Part shown: positions 1 to 9,880 of the stretch, in pieces
How the letters are laid out: every line of letters starts with the position of its first letter
How positions within the stretch are numbered: position 1 is the first letter of the stretch
NCBI GenBank assembly: GCA_015179125.1
Contig: WHVA01000293.1
Span: forward strand, 78,553 to 142,552
Length of the DNA stretch: 64,000 bases
Direction of reading: 5' to 3'
Origin: Gautieria morchelliformis
Lineage: Eukaryota; Basidiomycota; Agaricomycetes; Gomphales; Gomphaceae
Notes under the pieces: model-generated
What the model saw: only the letters and a program-made list of their open reading frames with translations
Told to the model about the DNA's origin: nothing
Databases searched by the model: none
Made by a program: the position numbers and the translations under genes

Positions 1-1
1 T

Positions 2-94
2 GCAGCAATTGTCTCTAAATCTGTGGCAGCGGCGATGGAGGAACCCAAACAGAAGGTGGAAGCCCCTGTCCAAGATGAAGGAAAGGGTTTTTAG
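2..94 (+). CDS. Gag C-terminal tail of a Ty3/Gypsy element (partial)
   Basis: This frame is open from the window edge to a TAG at 92-94. It encodes a short lysine/glutamate-rich tail, typical of the end of a retrotransposon Gag. The rest of Gag and the 5' LTR lie outside the window. It is assigned to Gag because the protease-RT-integrase frame opens in the -1 frame at 79 and overlaps it for 16 nt, the usual gag-pol layout of Metaviridae. No capsid or zinc-knuckle residue is visible here. Confidence 0.6.
   Translation, partial: AAIVSKSVAAAMEEPKQKVEAPVQDEGKGF
85..91 (+). promoter_or_regulatory. Probable -1 ribosomal frameshift slippery site GGGTTTT
   Basis: Positions 85-91 read G GGT TTT in the Gag frame and lie directly before the Gag stop TAG (92-94). 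This fits the X XXY YYZ heptamer. A one-base backward slip enters the pol frame, which is open from 79. Pol has no good start of its own here: the GTG at 106 and ATG at 115 lie inside an already open frame. A downstream structure was not assessed. Confidence 0.6.
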
Positions 95-105
95 GCCAGT
101 CAGCG

Positions 106-3100
106 GTGAAAGACATGCCCCGCTCAACGAATCGGTTTTCAGTTCTCGAAACATGTACAATAGGGATCACAGGCGATATGATGCATCCTTCTCCTATCCC
201 TGATCGAACTGAAACCAAACCAGCCATGCCAAAAACCCAACCCATCGCTCCAGTTGCTAATGCAAACCTTCCAGTCCCTCTATATGTCCGTACTGCTGAT
301 CTCCGCCGATGCACCAAAGTACCTCTCAAGGTCCACTCCGTTGACACAGGGCATCCACTTGCAATTGACTCCCTCCTTGACAGTGGTGCTACAGGGATGT
401 TCATCGATGTGGAGTTTGTGAGGGAACACAGGCTTCGGACCCGTCCCCTACCCCATGCCATCCCCGTCTACAATATTGATGGTACCCCAAATGAGGCTGG
501 CTCAATCAAGGAAGAAGTCGACCTCATTTGCACCTTTGGGGATCATACGGAACGTGCCACATTCTCTGTCACGAGCCTTGGACGACTTGCCATCATTCTT
601 GGTCACACATGGCTTGTTGAACACAACCCAGAAGTTGACTGGCGTACAGGAGATGTGAAGATGACACGCTGTCCCAAGTCATGTGGGGGCAGACCTGTTG
701 TCAGAGGGCCCACAGTCGAAACTGTTCCAGAAGAGAGTGTAAATCAAGAGGAGGTTCCCATACAGCACACCCGCTCCCTACTTGAGGAAGGAGACAGGAC
801 CTTTGTTATCTTTGTGAATGAGAGTCCTGAAATGATTGGCGCAGGCCGGACTGTCTCCCAACAGCTTGCTGAACGGGCCAGCAAGTCTGCACCAGTCAGA
901 TCCTTCGAGGACCTTGTCCCTAAACCATACCAGGAGTTCAAGGATGTGTTTTCTAAGGAGTCATTTGACCAACTGCCTCCTCGAAAGCCCTGGGACCATG
1001 CAATTGAGCTCACTCCAGGTGCACAACCCTTCAGCACAAAGGTTTACCCAATGTCACCGGTTGAGCAAAGGGAACTGGATAACTTCCTTGAGGAGAACCT
1101 GAAGAGCCATCATATCCGTCCCTCCAAGTCACCTATGGCATCTCCAGTCTTCTTTGTGAAGAAAAAGGACGGCAGTCTTAGATTTGTGCAAGACTACCGG
1201 AAGCTCAATGATATAACAATCAAGAATGCCTATCCTTTGCCCCTTGTTCCAGACATCATGAATAAGATTGCTGCTGGAAGGGCTAAATACTTCACAAAGC
1301 TTGACATTCGCTGGGGATATAATAATGTACGCATAAAAGAGGGAGATGAGTGGAAGGCAGCCTTTCGGACAAATAGGGGCCTGTATGAACCTCTAGTCAT
1401 GTTCTTTGGACTCACGAACAGCCCAGAAACCTTCCAGACGATGATGAATGACATCTTCAAGAGTCTCATCGATGAAGGGGTTGTGGTGGTGTTCATGGAC
1501 GACATTCTCATCTTCACAGAGTCGCTTGAAGAACATCGTAGGATTGTACGACGTGTCCTTGAAATCCTCCGGGCCAACAACCTGTACCTCAAACCTGAAA
1601 AATGCCTATTTGAGCAACTAGAGGTGGAGTATCTCGGCCTCATCCTCTCTCAAGGACAGGTTGCCATGGACCCAGTCAAGGTTGCAGGGGTGCGGGACTG
1701 GCCAATACCACGTAACGTCACTGAAGTCAAATCATTCCTTGGTTTCATCAACTTCTACCGTAGATTTGTGGAAGACTTCTCACACATTGCAAAGCCCCTC
1801 AACCAGTTGACAAAACAGGATGCCCAATGGTCTTGGGATCCAAATGGCCCAGAGCAAGCGTCCTTTGACAAGCTCAAACTCCTCATCACCTCAACACCGA
1901 TCCTTGTCCTCCCTGATCAAGACAAACATTTCCGTCTTGAAACAGATGCCTCAGCCTATGCCACAGGAGCAGTACTGTCCCAGCTATGTGATGATGGCAA
2001 ATGGCGGCCTGTGGGGTTTGTCTCCAAAAGCCTCAATGATGCTGAACACAACTATGCCATCCATGACAAGGAGCTTCTTTCTGTGATTCGGGGATTAGAG
2101 GAATGGCGCCACATCTTAGAGGGAACAAAGCACAAGATTGAGATTCTCAATGACCATCAGAATCTCACCTACTTCCGCACTGCACAAAACCTGAACCGTC
2201 GTCAAGCACGCTGGTCACTCTACCTCTCTCGCTTTGATTTTGAGCTGATCCATCGTCCTGGTCGTCATTCAGCCAAGCCTGATGCACTCTCACGACGCGT
2301 GGATCATAAGCGGGGGGAGGAATACAACCAAAATCAAGTCTTACTTACCCCTGACTTGTTCCACATCAAGGCGAATCCCCCAGAGGCTGGTGTGCAGTTA
2401 GTCCCAGGTGAAGGTGATGCTTTCCTCAATCGAGTAAGGAACTGTGTAGACCGGGATGAAAAGGTTGTCAAGGCTCTCAAAGAACTGGGCTCCTCTGGCA
2501 ATTTACGAGGAGAAGAGTGGTCTGAACAGGATGGGCTTGTCCTCTATCACAACAAAGTGTACGTGCCGCTTGATGCAAAACTACGACATGACATAGTGAA
2601 AGCGCACCATGACATGCCTCTCACCGGTCACCCTGGTCATTGGAGAACCACTGAACTAGTTGCTCGGAGTTACTGGTGGCCTGGGATGGGACGTTACATT
2701 GCAAAATATGTGAAAGCCTGTGACCTGTGCAACCGGACAAAAACCTTCCCTGCTTCTCCCATTGGCAAGCTTCTACCAAACCGTATCCCAGACCGTAGAT
2801 GGCAGGTTATGTCTGTTGACTTGATTGTAGAACTGCCTACCAGTCATGGCTATGATGCTCTCCTTGTTGTTGTCGATCGCCTCTCAAAGTGTGCACATGT
2901 CATTCCCACCATTTCAGATGTAACTTCAGTGGGAGTTGCCCGACTCTTCCGTGATTATGTTTGGAAACTTCATGGGCTCCCTGAAGAAATCATCAGTGAT
3001 CGAGGCACACAGTTCATCTCCCAGTTCATGCGTGAACTGAACAAACTTCTTGGTGTCAAAGTCGCTGCCTCTACTGCTTATCACCCCCAAACTGATGGAC

Positions 3101-3543
3101 AGACTGAAAGGGTTAATCAGGAGATTGAGCAATACCTTCGACTATTAATCAACCAGCGTCAGGACGATTGGTTCGAATGGATATCCTTAGCCGAGTTTGC
3201 CTATAACAACCGAATCCATGCCTCAACCCAGACTACACCCTTCATGTTGGACAGTGGCCAACATCCAAGGCTGGGACTGGAACCAGTCCGGGAAACTCGA
3301 CTCGAGGCCCTGGATGAGTTCACAACACGGATGGAAGCGGCCACAAGAGAAGCTCGTTCAGCCCTGTCCAATGCAGCAGAGGACATGGCACGCTTCTATG
3401 ACGTGCACCATAAAGCAGCCCCAGTTTATAAGCTTGGTGACAAGGTCTGGCTCAATGCACAAAACATCACAACCACTTGCCCAATGAAGAAGCTAGACCA
3501 CAAGTGGCTAGGTCCCTACACTGTTAATAAGGTGGTCTCATGA
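106..3543 (+). CDS. Ty3/Gypsy Pol polyprotein: protease, RT, RNase H, integrase
   Basis: This is the replication polyprotein of an LTR retrotransposon; it matures Gag, copies the RNA and inserts the cDNA. It has 1145 residues from a nominal GTG at 106, but is more likely expressed by frameshift from Gag. Domains in order: aspartic protease with DSGATG (Asp92); reverse transcriptase with FMDD (Asp465-Asp466) and the QDYRKLN and NAYPLP blocks; RNase H starting at ETDAS near residue 611; HHCC zinc finger near 830-880; integrase DDE at Asp905, Asp965 and Glu1001, with the expected 35 residues between the last two. All catalytic residues seen are intact. The frame ends at TGA 3541-3543 but continues in the same frame with integrase C-terminal and chromodomain sequence, so the stop truncates the protein. 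Family assignment is firm. Confidence 0.95.
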   Translation: MKDMPRSTNRFSVLETCTIGITGDMMHPSPIPDRTETKPAMPKTQPIAPVANANLPVPLYVRTADLRRCTKVPLKVHSVDTGHPLAIDSLLDSGATGMFIDVEFVREHRLRTRPLPHAIPVYNIDGTPNEAGSIKEEVDLICTFGDHTERATFSVTSLGRLAIILGHTWLVEHNPEVDWRTGDVKMTRCPKSCGGRPVVRGPTVETVPEESVNQEEVPIQHTRSLLEEGDRTFVIFVNESPEMIGAGRTVSQQLAERASKSAPVRSFEDLVPKPYQEFKDVFSKESFDQLPPRKPWDHAIELTPGAQPFSTKVYPMSPVEQRELDNFLEENLKSHHIRPSKSPMASPVFFVKKKDGSLRFVQDYRKLNDITIKNAYPLPLVPDIMNKIAAGRAKYFTKLDIRWGYNNVRIKEGDEWKAAFRTNRGLYEPLVMFFGLTNSPETFQTMMNDIFKSLIDEGVVVVFMDDILIFTESLEEHRRIVRRVLEILRANNLYLKPEKCLFEQLEVEYLGLILSQGQVAMDPVKVAGVRDWPIPRNVTEVKSFLGFINFYRRFVEDFSHIAKPLNQLTKQDAQWSWDPNGPEQASFDKLKLLITSTPILVLPDQDKHFRLETDASAYATGAVLSQLCDDGKWRPVGFVSKSLNDAEHNYAIHDKELLSVIRGLEEWRHILEGTKHKIEILNDHQNLTYFRTAQNLNRRQARWSLYLSRFDFELIHRPGRHSAKPDALSRRVDHKRGEEYNQNQVLLTPDLFHIKANPPEAGVQLVPGEGDAFLNRVRNCVDRDEKVVKALKELGSSGNLRGEEWSEQDGLVLYHNKVYVPLDAKLRHDIVKAHHDMPLTGHPGHWRTTELVARSYWWPGMGRYIAKYVKACDLCNRTKTFPASPIGKLLPNRIPDRRWQVMSVDLIVELPTSHGYDALLVVVDRLSKCAHVIPTISDVTSVGVARLFRDYVWKLHGLPEEIISDRGTQFISQFMRELNKLLGVKVAASTAYHPQTDGQTERVNQEIEQYLRLLINQRQDDWFEWISLAEFAYNNRIHASTQTTPFMLDSGQHPRLGLEPVRETRLEALDEFTTRMEAATREARSALSNAAEDMARFYDVHHKAAPVYKLGDKVWLNAQNITTTCPMKKLDHKWLGPYTVNKVVS

Positions 3544-4005
3544 AATGCCTATGGTCTAAATCTTCCTGCATCCTTTGGTCGCACACATCCAGTGTTCTCT
3601 GTCGTCCTGCTTTGGCAATATGAAGATGACCCAATTCTTGAACGTCATGCCCCTCCACCACCCCCCCCTGTCATACGGGATGGAGCCGAAGAATATGAAG
3701 TTGAAAGGATTCTAGACAGCAGGATGTTCCGTGGAAGGTTGGAGTATCTCGTGCGCTGGAAGGGCTATGGAGCTGCCGACGATCTCTGGCTACCAGCGAA
3801 AGATGTCTCTGGGGCAAAGCGACTCATTAAGGAATTTCACCGGCAGAACCCAGAGGCACCTCAGCGTATCTCAGCAGCCACATACATGTCCCTCCCTTTC
3901 CAGAGATTTCAGAACTTCACAGAACCTTCCAGGCAAACTCTCTTCGACTGGACAGCAGGCAGGGCTTCTACTCATAATGTCAAGGGTCCAGGACCCCAAA
4001 GATAA
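3544..4005 (+). pseudogene. Integrase C-terminus and chromodomain of the same Pol, after an in-frame TGA
   Basis: The reading frame of the upstream pol continues without a shift. It first gives the loop that normally follows the GPY/F module (NAYGLNLPASFGRTHPVFSV), then a chromodomain (YEVERILDSR, LVRWKGYG, DDLWLP). Chromodomains in this position define chromoviruses and are thought to steer integration to heterochromatin. Related elements usually carry Arg at the stop position, so TGA probably came from CGA by a CpG transition. The piece has no obvious start of its own; it would be made only by read-through or is lost. Confidence 0.85.
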
Positions 4006-4044
4006 GCGATATCGGCCTCCGCCTAACCAATTCATTCCGATAAG

Positions 4045-4054
4045 CTATATATCC
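4045..4054 (+). promoter_or_regulatory. TATA-like element upstream of the extra ORF
   Basis: CTATATATCC lies about 60 bp upstream of ATG 4112, in the spacer between the chromodomain stop and the extra ORF. The spacing suits a fungal core promoter, so the extra ORF may be separately transcribed. This is inference only. Confidence 0.3.
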
Positions 4055-4111
4055 CCTCTCCACCTGTGACCGCTCACTTCCACTGCATCGACCCCACCAC
4101 ATCCATCAACC

Positions 4112-4708
4112 ATGTCCTCGCCCGCCATTGAGCTTGTTGCCCTCCCCAGCTTCACCCAAAACCTCTCTGACCTGCCAAACATGTCACGTGTTGATCCCAC
4201 CCTCCTGCACTTCTCCGGCTTCTCGTCATCCAGAGCAGCCAGTGAAGCCAAGCTACAAAGGATGCTTGACTGCGGTGATCTCGACGTAGCATGGTCTTCA
4301 AAGTGGTCCGTCAGCTCTGAGGACCTCACACCAGCAAAGAGTCAGGTGCCCACTCGCCCTGCACTCGCATTCCTCAGACCCCGACACAGACGAGAGAACA
4401 CGTACTACGTCGGCGACCCTGTCTTCCTCAACGATGGAACCCCCCCGTGTGGAACCCCCTACACTTTCGAAGGCTGGGTGGGGCGACGTTTCCGTAACAT
4501 GGCAGGAGAGCGAATACGTCGAGCAAGGTTCCGAGGGCCGCACTTGCCCATGGACCCCAATCCCCCTGAGCTCATCATTGACCTGGGTTACCAGGAAGGG
4601 AAGGGTCAGGAGAGATGGTGGTCCCGCCTGTGGCATACTTGGAAACGATGTCTCGGTGGATGTTGGGGGCTAGGTGGCAGCTGTGCTTGTCGGGACGACA
4701 AGCATTGA
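4112..4708 (+). CDS. Extra ORF between pol and 3' LTR of the Gypsy element, function unknown
   Basis: An intact 198-codon ORF starts at ATG 4112, 104 bp after the chromodomain stop, and ends at TGA 4706-4708, immediately before and touching the polypurine tract. I do not recognise the product. It has an acidic/serine-rich first half, a central basic stretch (RRFRNMAGERIRRARFRG), and a Trp/Cys-rich tail. No signal peptide or clear transmembrane segment is seen. Most chromoviruses end their coding region at the chromodomain, and the related element at 57944-64000 has no counterpart. It could be an accessory protein, an antisense-coding relic, or captured sequence. Its uninterrupted frame in an element with one pol stop argues for recent coding. 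Confidence 0.5.
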   Translation: MSSPAIELVALPSFTQNLSDLPNMSRVDPTLLHFSGFSSSRAASEAKLQRMLDCGDLDVAWSSKWSVSSEDLTPAKSQVPTRPALAFLRPRHRRENTYYVGDPVFLNDGTPPCGTPYTFEGWVGRRFRNMAGERIRRARFRGPHLPMDPNPPELIIDLGYQEGKGQERWWSRLWHTWKRCLGGCWGLGGSCACRDDKH

Positions 4709-4716
4709 GAGGGGGG
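4701..4716 (+). other. Polypurine tract of the Gypsy element
   Basis: The stretch ends in GAGAGGGGGG directly before TGATGTCAG. This is the plus-strand primer site expected just 5' of a 3' LTR. The minus-strand Gypsy element at 58327 has the same arrangement. Confidence 0.7.
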
Positions 4717-4960
4717 TGATGTCAGGGTTCACGCGTTTCCTTCCACAAGTTTCTATTTCCTTCCATGAGTTTCCGTCACCTTCCGTAACCTTCTACAAGT
4801 TTCCATCTCCCCTATTATGTAAGCCTTGCCAGCGCTATAAGACTGTAGCCCGTGTGGTGGCGTTTCCTCAGCTTGATCTCTGAGGATACCCACTACACAG
4901 GCAAGTCCCCATGTATCTATCGTTGGTAGAGTTATAAACTGAGGATACCCACTACACAGT
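4717..4960 (+). repeat. 3' LTR (start certain, end approximate) of the Gypsy element
   Basis: The LTR starts TGATGTCAG after the polypurine tract, the same first nine bases as the LTR of the minus-strand Gypsy at 58326. The 5' copy is outside the window, so the end is a guess. A duplicated motif CTGAGGATACCCACTACACA (second copy ending near 4959) finishes in CA and is taken as the likely end. No target-site duplication can be checked. Confidence 0.55.
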
Positions 4961-5490
4961 TGGTCATTGTCCTAGTATCGGCTCTTATCTCCTTGAGTAT
5001 CTTTGGTTGTGGCTTCGTCATTAGTATTGCCCTCACAGCAATGTACTACATGCGATGCTGGGACTCATGATATCCAGGCTTGGTGCAATCACATTCATTA
5101 TGCAACCTATAGATCTCTCGGAGACAGAAAAAATGAATATGGTAATGGTGGATTTGATTCAGTCTCTTCATCGGTGGGCTGGAGCGCGTGAACAGGCCAC
5201 AAGGAGAGATTTTTAGGAAGAGATTGAGTGCCCCACCGAACGAGCTAAGATCCTGAGAGAGGGAGAAGGGATGAGATGTTGAACGTACCTTCAGACTCAT
5301 GACGAGGACTTCAAGGCCACAAGTTCTGCTTCGAGAAACAAGAGCAAGAGAGCATCTGCAATTTCCCTCAATGCTTTCAGAATTGCATTGACTGCCTCAT
5401 GGCATCAACAGCAAGATCAAGGACAGTGATCGAGCTCCTTCACCTTCCGTGACCCCTCACACGACACCTAAACAAGCTGCGTAAGCATAT
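4961..5490. other. Retrotransposon flank; one segment repeated at 50.7 kb, no gene recognised
   Basis: No domain is recognised. The 5045-5185 part is shared with 50690-50815 (see that entry). The rest holds only short frames. Confidence 0.5.
5045..5185 (+). repeat. Dispersed repeat, partner at 50690-50815
   Basis: This segment and 50690-50815 align closely in the same orientation: GATATCCAGGCTT, GTAGATCTCTCGGAG and GGATTTGATTCAGTCTCTTC (or near matches) occur in the same order and spacing in both. In the second copy the frame reads DLSESEKANMVMMDLIQSLH, suggesting a short coding origin; here the frame is damaged. The family is unknown. Confidence 0.7.
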
Positions 5491-5576
5491 ATCATCCATA
5501 CACACATATCCATCTGCTCACCAGCTGAACTGCCAGGAAATCAAAACACCGGATAATTGTCAAATCAACCTCAGAA

Positions 5577-5885
5577 TCAGAGTCTGAGAATAGCGAAGAC
5601 GAACTTTCGGAATCTACGTGACGGGCCCCATGCTGTTCTTGGGTTCCAAGTGAAGTTGGCATGTTGCTCCACACGTGCTTTCTCATTCTTTGGGGGCTGG
5701 AAATTGTCCCCACTGCTGCTGCCATCATTGTCATCTTCACTGATTTTAGAACCATCAATTTCACCTTCTTTTACCTCGTCCTTGGAGTCTGAGTCATTGC
5801 CCATGTCACTTTCGTATTCAGACATCGCCTGAATGACCGATACCCAGCTCTTCTTCCTCAGATGAGTCCTCCGCATCACTGTCAA
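5577..5885 (-). pseudogene. Acidic, serine-rich C-terminal tail of the degenerate Gypsy relic (tentative)
   Basis: A 102-codon minus-strand frame is rich in Asp, Glu and Ser. It lies just downstream, in the minus direction, of the chromodomain-like end of the Gypsy relic, where chromovirus Pol proteins often carry a low-complexity acidic tail. There is no domain to confirm this; the assignment rests on position and composition. Confidence 0.3.
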
Positions 5886-5989
5886 TCGTCGAGAGCTGTG
5901 TTCGGGGCCATATTAGGAGGGAGGGGAGATAAGCTCATCTGCTTGAGTTGCTGCCTTGAGGATCATTGTCCACTTGAGCTACCTGAGGT

Positions 5990-8035
5990 ATCACTTCCAG
6001 AAGGAGAAGTGGCAGCCGTGTCATAGTATCACTATATGCATGTTGTTATGCCTATGTAGGTTCTGGAGTTGACAATGGTATTGCTTGTCAAGCTTGGAGT
6101 TGAGTATTTCCAATATTTCATGTTCTGGTTCTCTGTTGATAATGACTGGCAGAGGTGGAGGCTGTTCATGATTCAGAATAGTGTTCATAGCTGAGAGTTC
6201 AAGCATGGAAACATGGAATACCAGATGTACTGCACACATATTCTCAGGAAGTCTGAGGTTGAAAGAATGACTGCCAGCCTTAGCAATGATCTCGTAAGTA
6301 CCAAGGTATTTCTCAGAGAGCTTCTTTGGAGGGCGAGTTGTGTGGAAGTTTTCTGCTTTGACAATGACATTATTGCCTATTTCGAATGCCGGTTGCAGAA
6401 GATGTTTCCGGTCAGCGGAAGTTTGGTATCTCTTTTGGGCAGCGGATATTTTCTCTCAGAGGTGTTGGTGAAGGTGGTCAAGTTCCACAATGAAGTCTTG
6501 GGCTCTGGTGGAGGCGAGATCATCTTCAGGTGGACAGTGAGCTTCGAGCTATAGCCTTTGTTGGCGTAAAAGGGTCAAACTCTGATAGTGACAGAAGGCA
6601 CATTGTTGTAAGCAAATTCCACGAGTAGAAGAAGGTCAGACCAGTTGCTATGTTGGTAGTTGCAATACACACAGAGGTACTGTTTGAGGGTCTGATTAGT
6701 GTGTTCTGTCTGGCCGCCACCTTGAGGATGGTAACCGGAAGTGAAGTGGAGCTTCATGTCAAGAGCTTTCCCCAATGTGCAGAAGAAGGAGGACACGAAT
6801 TCTGATTCACAGTTGGAAGCGACATGGGAGGGAATTCCATGTTTGTAAAAGACATGGCGCACAAAGAGCTGTGTAAGCTGGGCGGAAGTGATAGTGTCAT
6901 AGGTTGGAATAAAGATAGACTACTTTGTAAGGTGCTCAACAATAACTAGAATGGTATCATAGCCAGATGACTTGGGAAGTTTCTTGATGTAGTCCATGAA
7001 TATTGAACTCCAGGGTTATTCCAGGATTAGAAGTTTCTTTGGGTTTGTGATGCTGAGGCTTGGCATGCATACATGTGGTGCATTACTTGCAATAATCTTG
7101 GACCATTGTGTGGAGAAGTGGCCAAGTATAGGTGCGTTGGATGATGTTGAGGGTCTTTTTTTGGCCTTGGTGTCCTGAGAGTGGATGATTGTGGCTTTGC
7201 TGGAGTATGCAGAGTCGAAGATCATTGATATTTGGATATTTGGAATGTAGATTTGGGACTTGTAGTGGAGGAATCTTTCAGAATTGAGGGACCATCAAGG
7301 ACTATTTGGATTATTGAGGTGGGTTGTGGAGATGGGGTCAGAATGGAGTGCAGAATGGAAGTCAGAATGGAGCTGGGGTTGGGGTTGGGAGACTCAGTGT
7401 CCATGATAATAGAGGTGCGGGGTAGTGGAAGTTGTAATGCTGTTGCACGCAGGGACTATGCCAGCTTCTCAGTCAAGATTACTGGGCGGAAGTTGTGCAG
7501 GTTAACACTGGCATAGTTGCTACTTCCCTCTTTTGGGTAGACATCCCAACATCTAGTGAGCACATTGGGTTTTGCTCTTTCTGGGGTGGAAGTGGATCAC
7601 TAGGTTGAACTGTGAGATATATTCAGACCAGCAGACTTGACAGCATGTCAGAATCTTAGCAGTTGCAAAATACTCAGGGTTTTTATCATCTGTAACAACG
7701 TTGATTGTATGAGTTGGTCTTTTGAGGTTGTGTTACCAAATTTGGAAGGCTTCAAAGGTCACGAGCAGTTCCTTATTGTGGATGTTGTAGTTGAGTTCCG
7801 GGGTGGAAAAGGTACAGGAATGAAAAGTGATCAGATGTATTTCTCTGTCATCGGGTGAGATGATGAAGGAATTGCAGCTAACACATAGTTGGAGGTGCTG
7901 GTTTGAAGCACAAGTTGGGCATCAGAAATGCACAAACTGAGGATTGGGGCATAGTGAAGGCCACCTTAAGGGTTTCGAAAGCTGAGTGGCATTCCGGAGT
8001 GATATTCTGCCTTTAGTGCTACCCTTTGTGACCGT
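5990..8035 (-). pseudogene. Heavily degenerate Ty3/Gypsy pol relic (RNase H, integrase, chromodomain)
   Basis: Read on the minus strand from 8035 down, broken frames recover RNase H-like blocks near 7650-7950, an integrase core near 6575-6960 (YHPQGGGQTEHTNQTLKQYL, FAYNN), and a chromodomain-like end near 6021-6239 (VFHVSMLE, EHEILEILNSKLDK). Many stops and frameshifts are present. The integrase block that normally reads SDRG(S/T)xF reads SNCESEF, so the second catalytic Asp is Asn. It is a different and older lineage than the 5' element. No LTRs were found. Confidence 0.8.
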
Positions 8036-8480
8036 GGTCACTTAGACATCACCACTTCGCTACAGCGCTCATCGTCGCTCCCTAAATATTGTCCCATAAT
8101 CAATGCCGCTGAAGCATCTAGATCACGATCACGCCCAGAGCAGATCGCCAGCCATCTCACTGCACCACGCCTGGCCCAAATATATTATTATTTGTCCATG
8201 CCGAGCACTCACTTACAGGAATCTACTTCGCTATTCCATCTCCACTGCCTGCGAGTCCCTATCAATAGCCGATGCAGAATCCGACGCGTTGGTTGAACTA
8301 GGATGTGAGTGTGTGATGGCTTCGATTCAGGACTCCGCAGACCGCTGTGCGGGATGGACTGTAAAAAAAGCAGGAGAGGGTTGCACGTCTGATGTACTGT
8401 TGATGTCCTGGTGCGTGTCTGTCAATGTCTCTGTGGATGTGAGGGCAACTCTCCCTGGGCAGCGGACTCACGCAGCCTGG
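8036..8480. other. Unassigned spacer between two Gypsy fragments
   Basis: It contains a 126-codon plus-strand frame (8103-8483) without recognisable domains or repeats. Nothing supports it as a gene. Confidence 0.4.
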
Positions 8481-8483
8481 TAG

Positions 8484-8817
8484 AGGAGGATCCAAAGAGG
8501 AAAAGCTAAGGACCTCCGCTACCAGTGCACTACCCAACTCATGGGGACTAAGCTCCTCATGTCAACTGCCTTCCATCCCCAAACAGATGGATCCACCGAG
8601 CGGGCAAACCGCTCGATCGGCCAGATATTGCGCGCGGTCATCAGAGACGATCAGAAGGATTGGGCATTGAAATGCCCAATGGTTGAGGTCGCCCTCAACA
8701 GCAACGTCAGCGCGACCACAGGGTTCGCACCTTTCGAGCTGAACCACGGCTATATGCCGCGGATAGACCTCCCCATAGCCATGGACACCCCGTTCAAGGG
8801 GGTAGCCCGGTTCGCAA
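8484..8817 (+). pseudogene. Ty3/Gypsy integrase core fragment
   Basis: The frame from 8541 encodes the third catalytic block of a Gypsy integrase (FHPQTDGSTERANRSIGQIL, with the Glu in TER) followed by VALNSN and the GFAPFELNHG block. It lacks everything upstream and breaks off at about 8816, where duplicated DUF6533 sequence begins. The start is arbitrary. It is unrelated to the minus-strand relic next to it, so at least two Gypsy families are interleaved here. Confidence 0.85.
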
Positions 8818-9340
8818 TCCCTCACCCTGTACTCCAATGAGAGAAAGAACAGTGCAAGCATTACTGAGGTGAAGGATAGCATTACATTTCCTCCAAATAT
8901 ATGAGTCTCTAGGTTGCTTTTGCATGAGGAATCAAAGTCATACTAGATGCTCATTCAAATCAGTACAGGTGTTACACATGAGAAGCATAGACTCAATGCA
9001 CCTCAGCGGAAATGTTAGTAAGTTGAGATATATCTCAACGAGCAACGAAACCAAGGGCATGTAACGAGCAAGTAAATAGAGATTGGTGCCGAGCCTGACG
9101 GTCTTGCCCCAAATGTGGCTGACCTCAGGTGGGAGTGTGAGAAGCATGTCGAAGCAGAGTAGTGCTGTGTAACAAGGTAGGGAACTCGTGCAATTTGAGG
9201 ACATGTACGCATACCAAGCGCTGCGAAGACGTTGAAGGCAAAACTAGTTCAGGTAAGTTGTTTTGCATCGCACTCAATGTAGTAAGTACGGACCTGTCTG
9301 ATATCACCTGGATAACAGCCGAGACGTCCACCTGAGACAT
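8816..9340 (-). pseudogene. DUF6533-type membrane protein gene, copy 1, 3'-truncated
   Basis: The minus-strand gene starts at ATG 9340 and matches the first exons of the other copies, including the ALLCFDMLLTLPPEVSHIWG block and the LLARYMP segment. Homology stops at 8816 within the exon that follows, where the sequence changes to a Gypsy integrase fragment, so the later transmembrane exons are missing. The first three short introns are in the same places as in copy 3. A truncated protein with two transmembrane segments at most could be made; it is most likely dead. Confidence 0.75.
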
Positions 9341-9423
9341 GATACAAGAAAGAGCTGGGATGCAGAGGAGGGACTAAGTTTTGCGTAGCGATGTGGGCTT
9401 GGAGTAGGAAACCGCGGAGGGTG

Positions 9424-9433
9424 TCTATATATA
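9424..9433 (-). promoter_or_regulatory. TATA box of DUF6533 copy 1
   Basis: TATATATA lies about 85-93 bp upstream of ATG 9340. The same block (TATATATAAGATTCTG on the plus strand) is conserved upstream of all four gene copies. Confidence 0.5.
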
Positions 9434-9880
9434 AGATTCTGTCTATGGGTGCTGCCAGGCCAACAGATATTCACACCATCGCTGAAGCATGCCACAATTT
9501 GCAATGCGGATGGGGCTTATAGAAGAACATCATATAAAAGAATTAAAGTTTGTAATACAACAAAGAAGCATCATCCAGCGAGTACTTGGCTTCTCGTCAG
9601 GAGTTGGTTACTACCCTGGATTTGCCTGATGCATTTAAAACTCGTTGTCCTGTAAGGACACTTGGCACTCGTTTCCGACTTGTTGTGCGGTGTCAGCATA
9701 ACGACACATGAAAACCAACTCCGGAAAAGCTCACTGTTGTGCATTAATATCACGCATCTCCAATGGGTTACGATAGGAACACGAGGAAGTGAGACGGTAT
9801 GACAGATCTAGCTCAATCGTCAGAGTTCATGTATCTGTAATTCTGTAGCGACGTTGGATGGTCTCTGCGGACATATCAGC

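Noticed and set aside
15-461. Long minus-strand frame opposite the Gypsy pol
   Set aside because: It is a shadow of the protease region; no domain, and the plus-strand frame is clearly coding. Similar shadows at 1230-1643, 62136-63221, 54814-55341 and 60153-60863 were dropped for the same reason.
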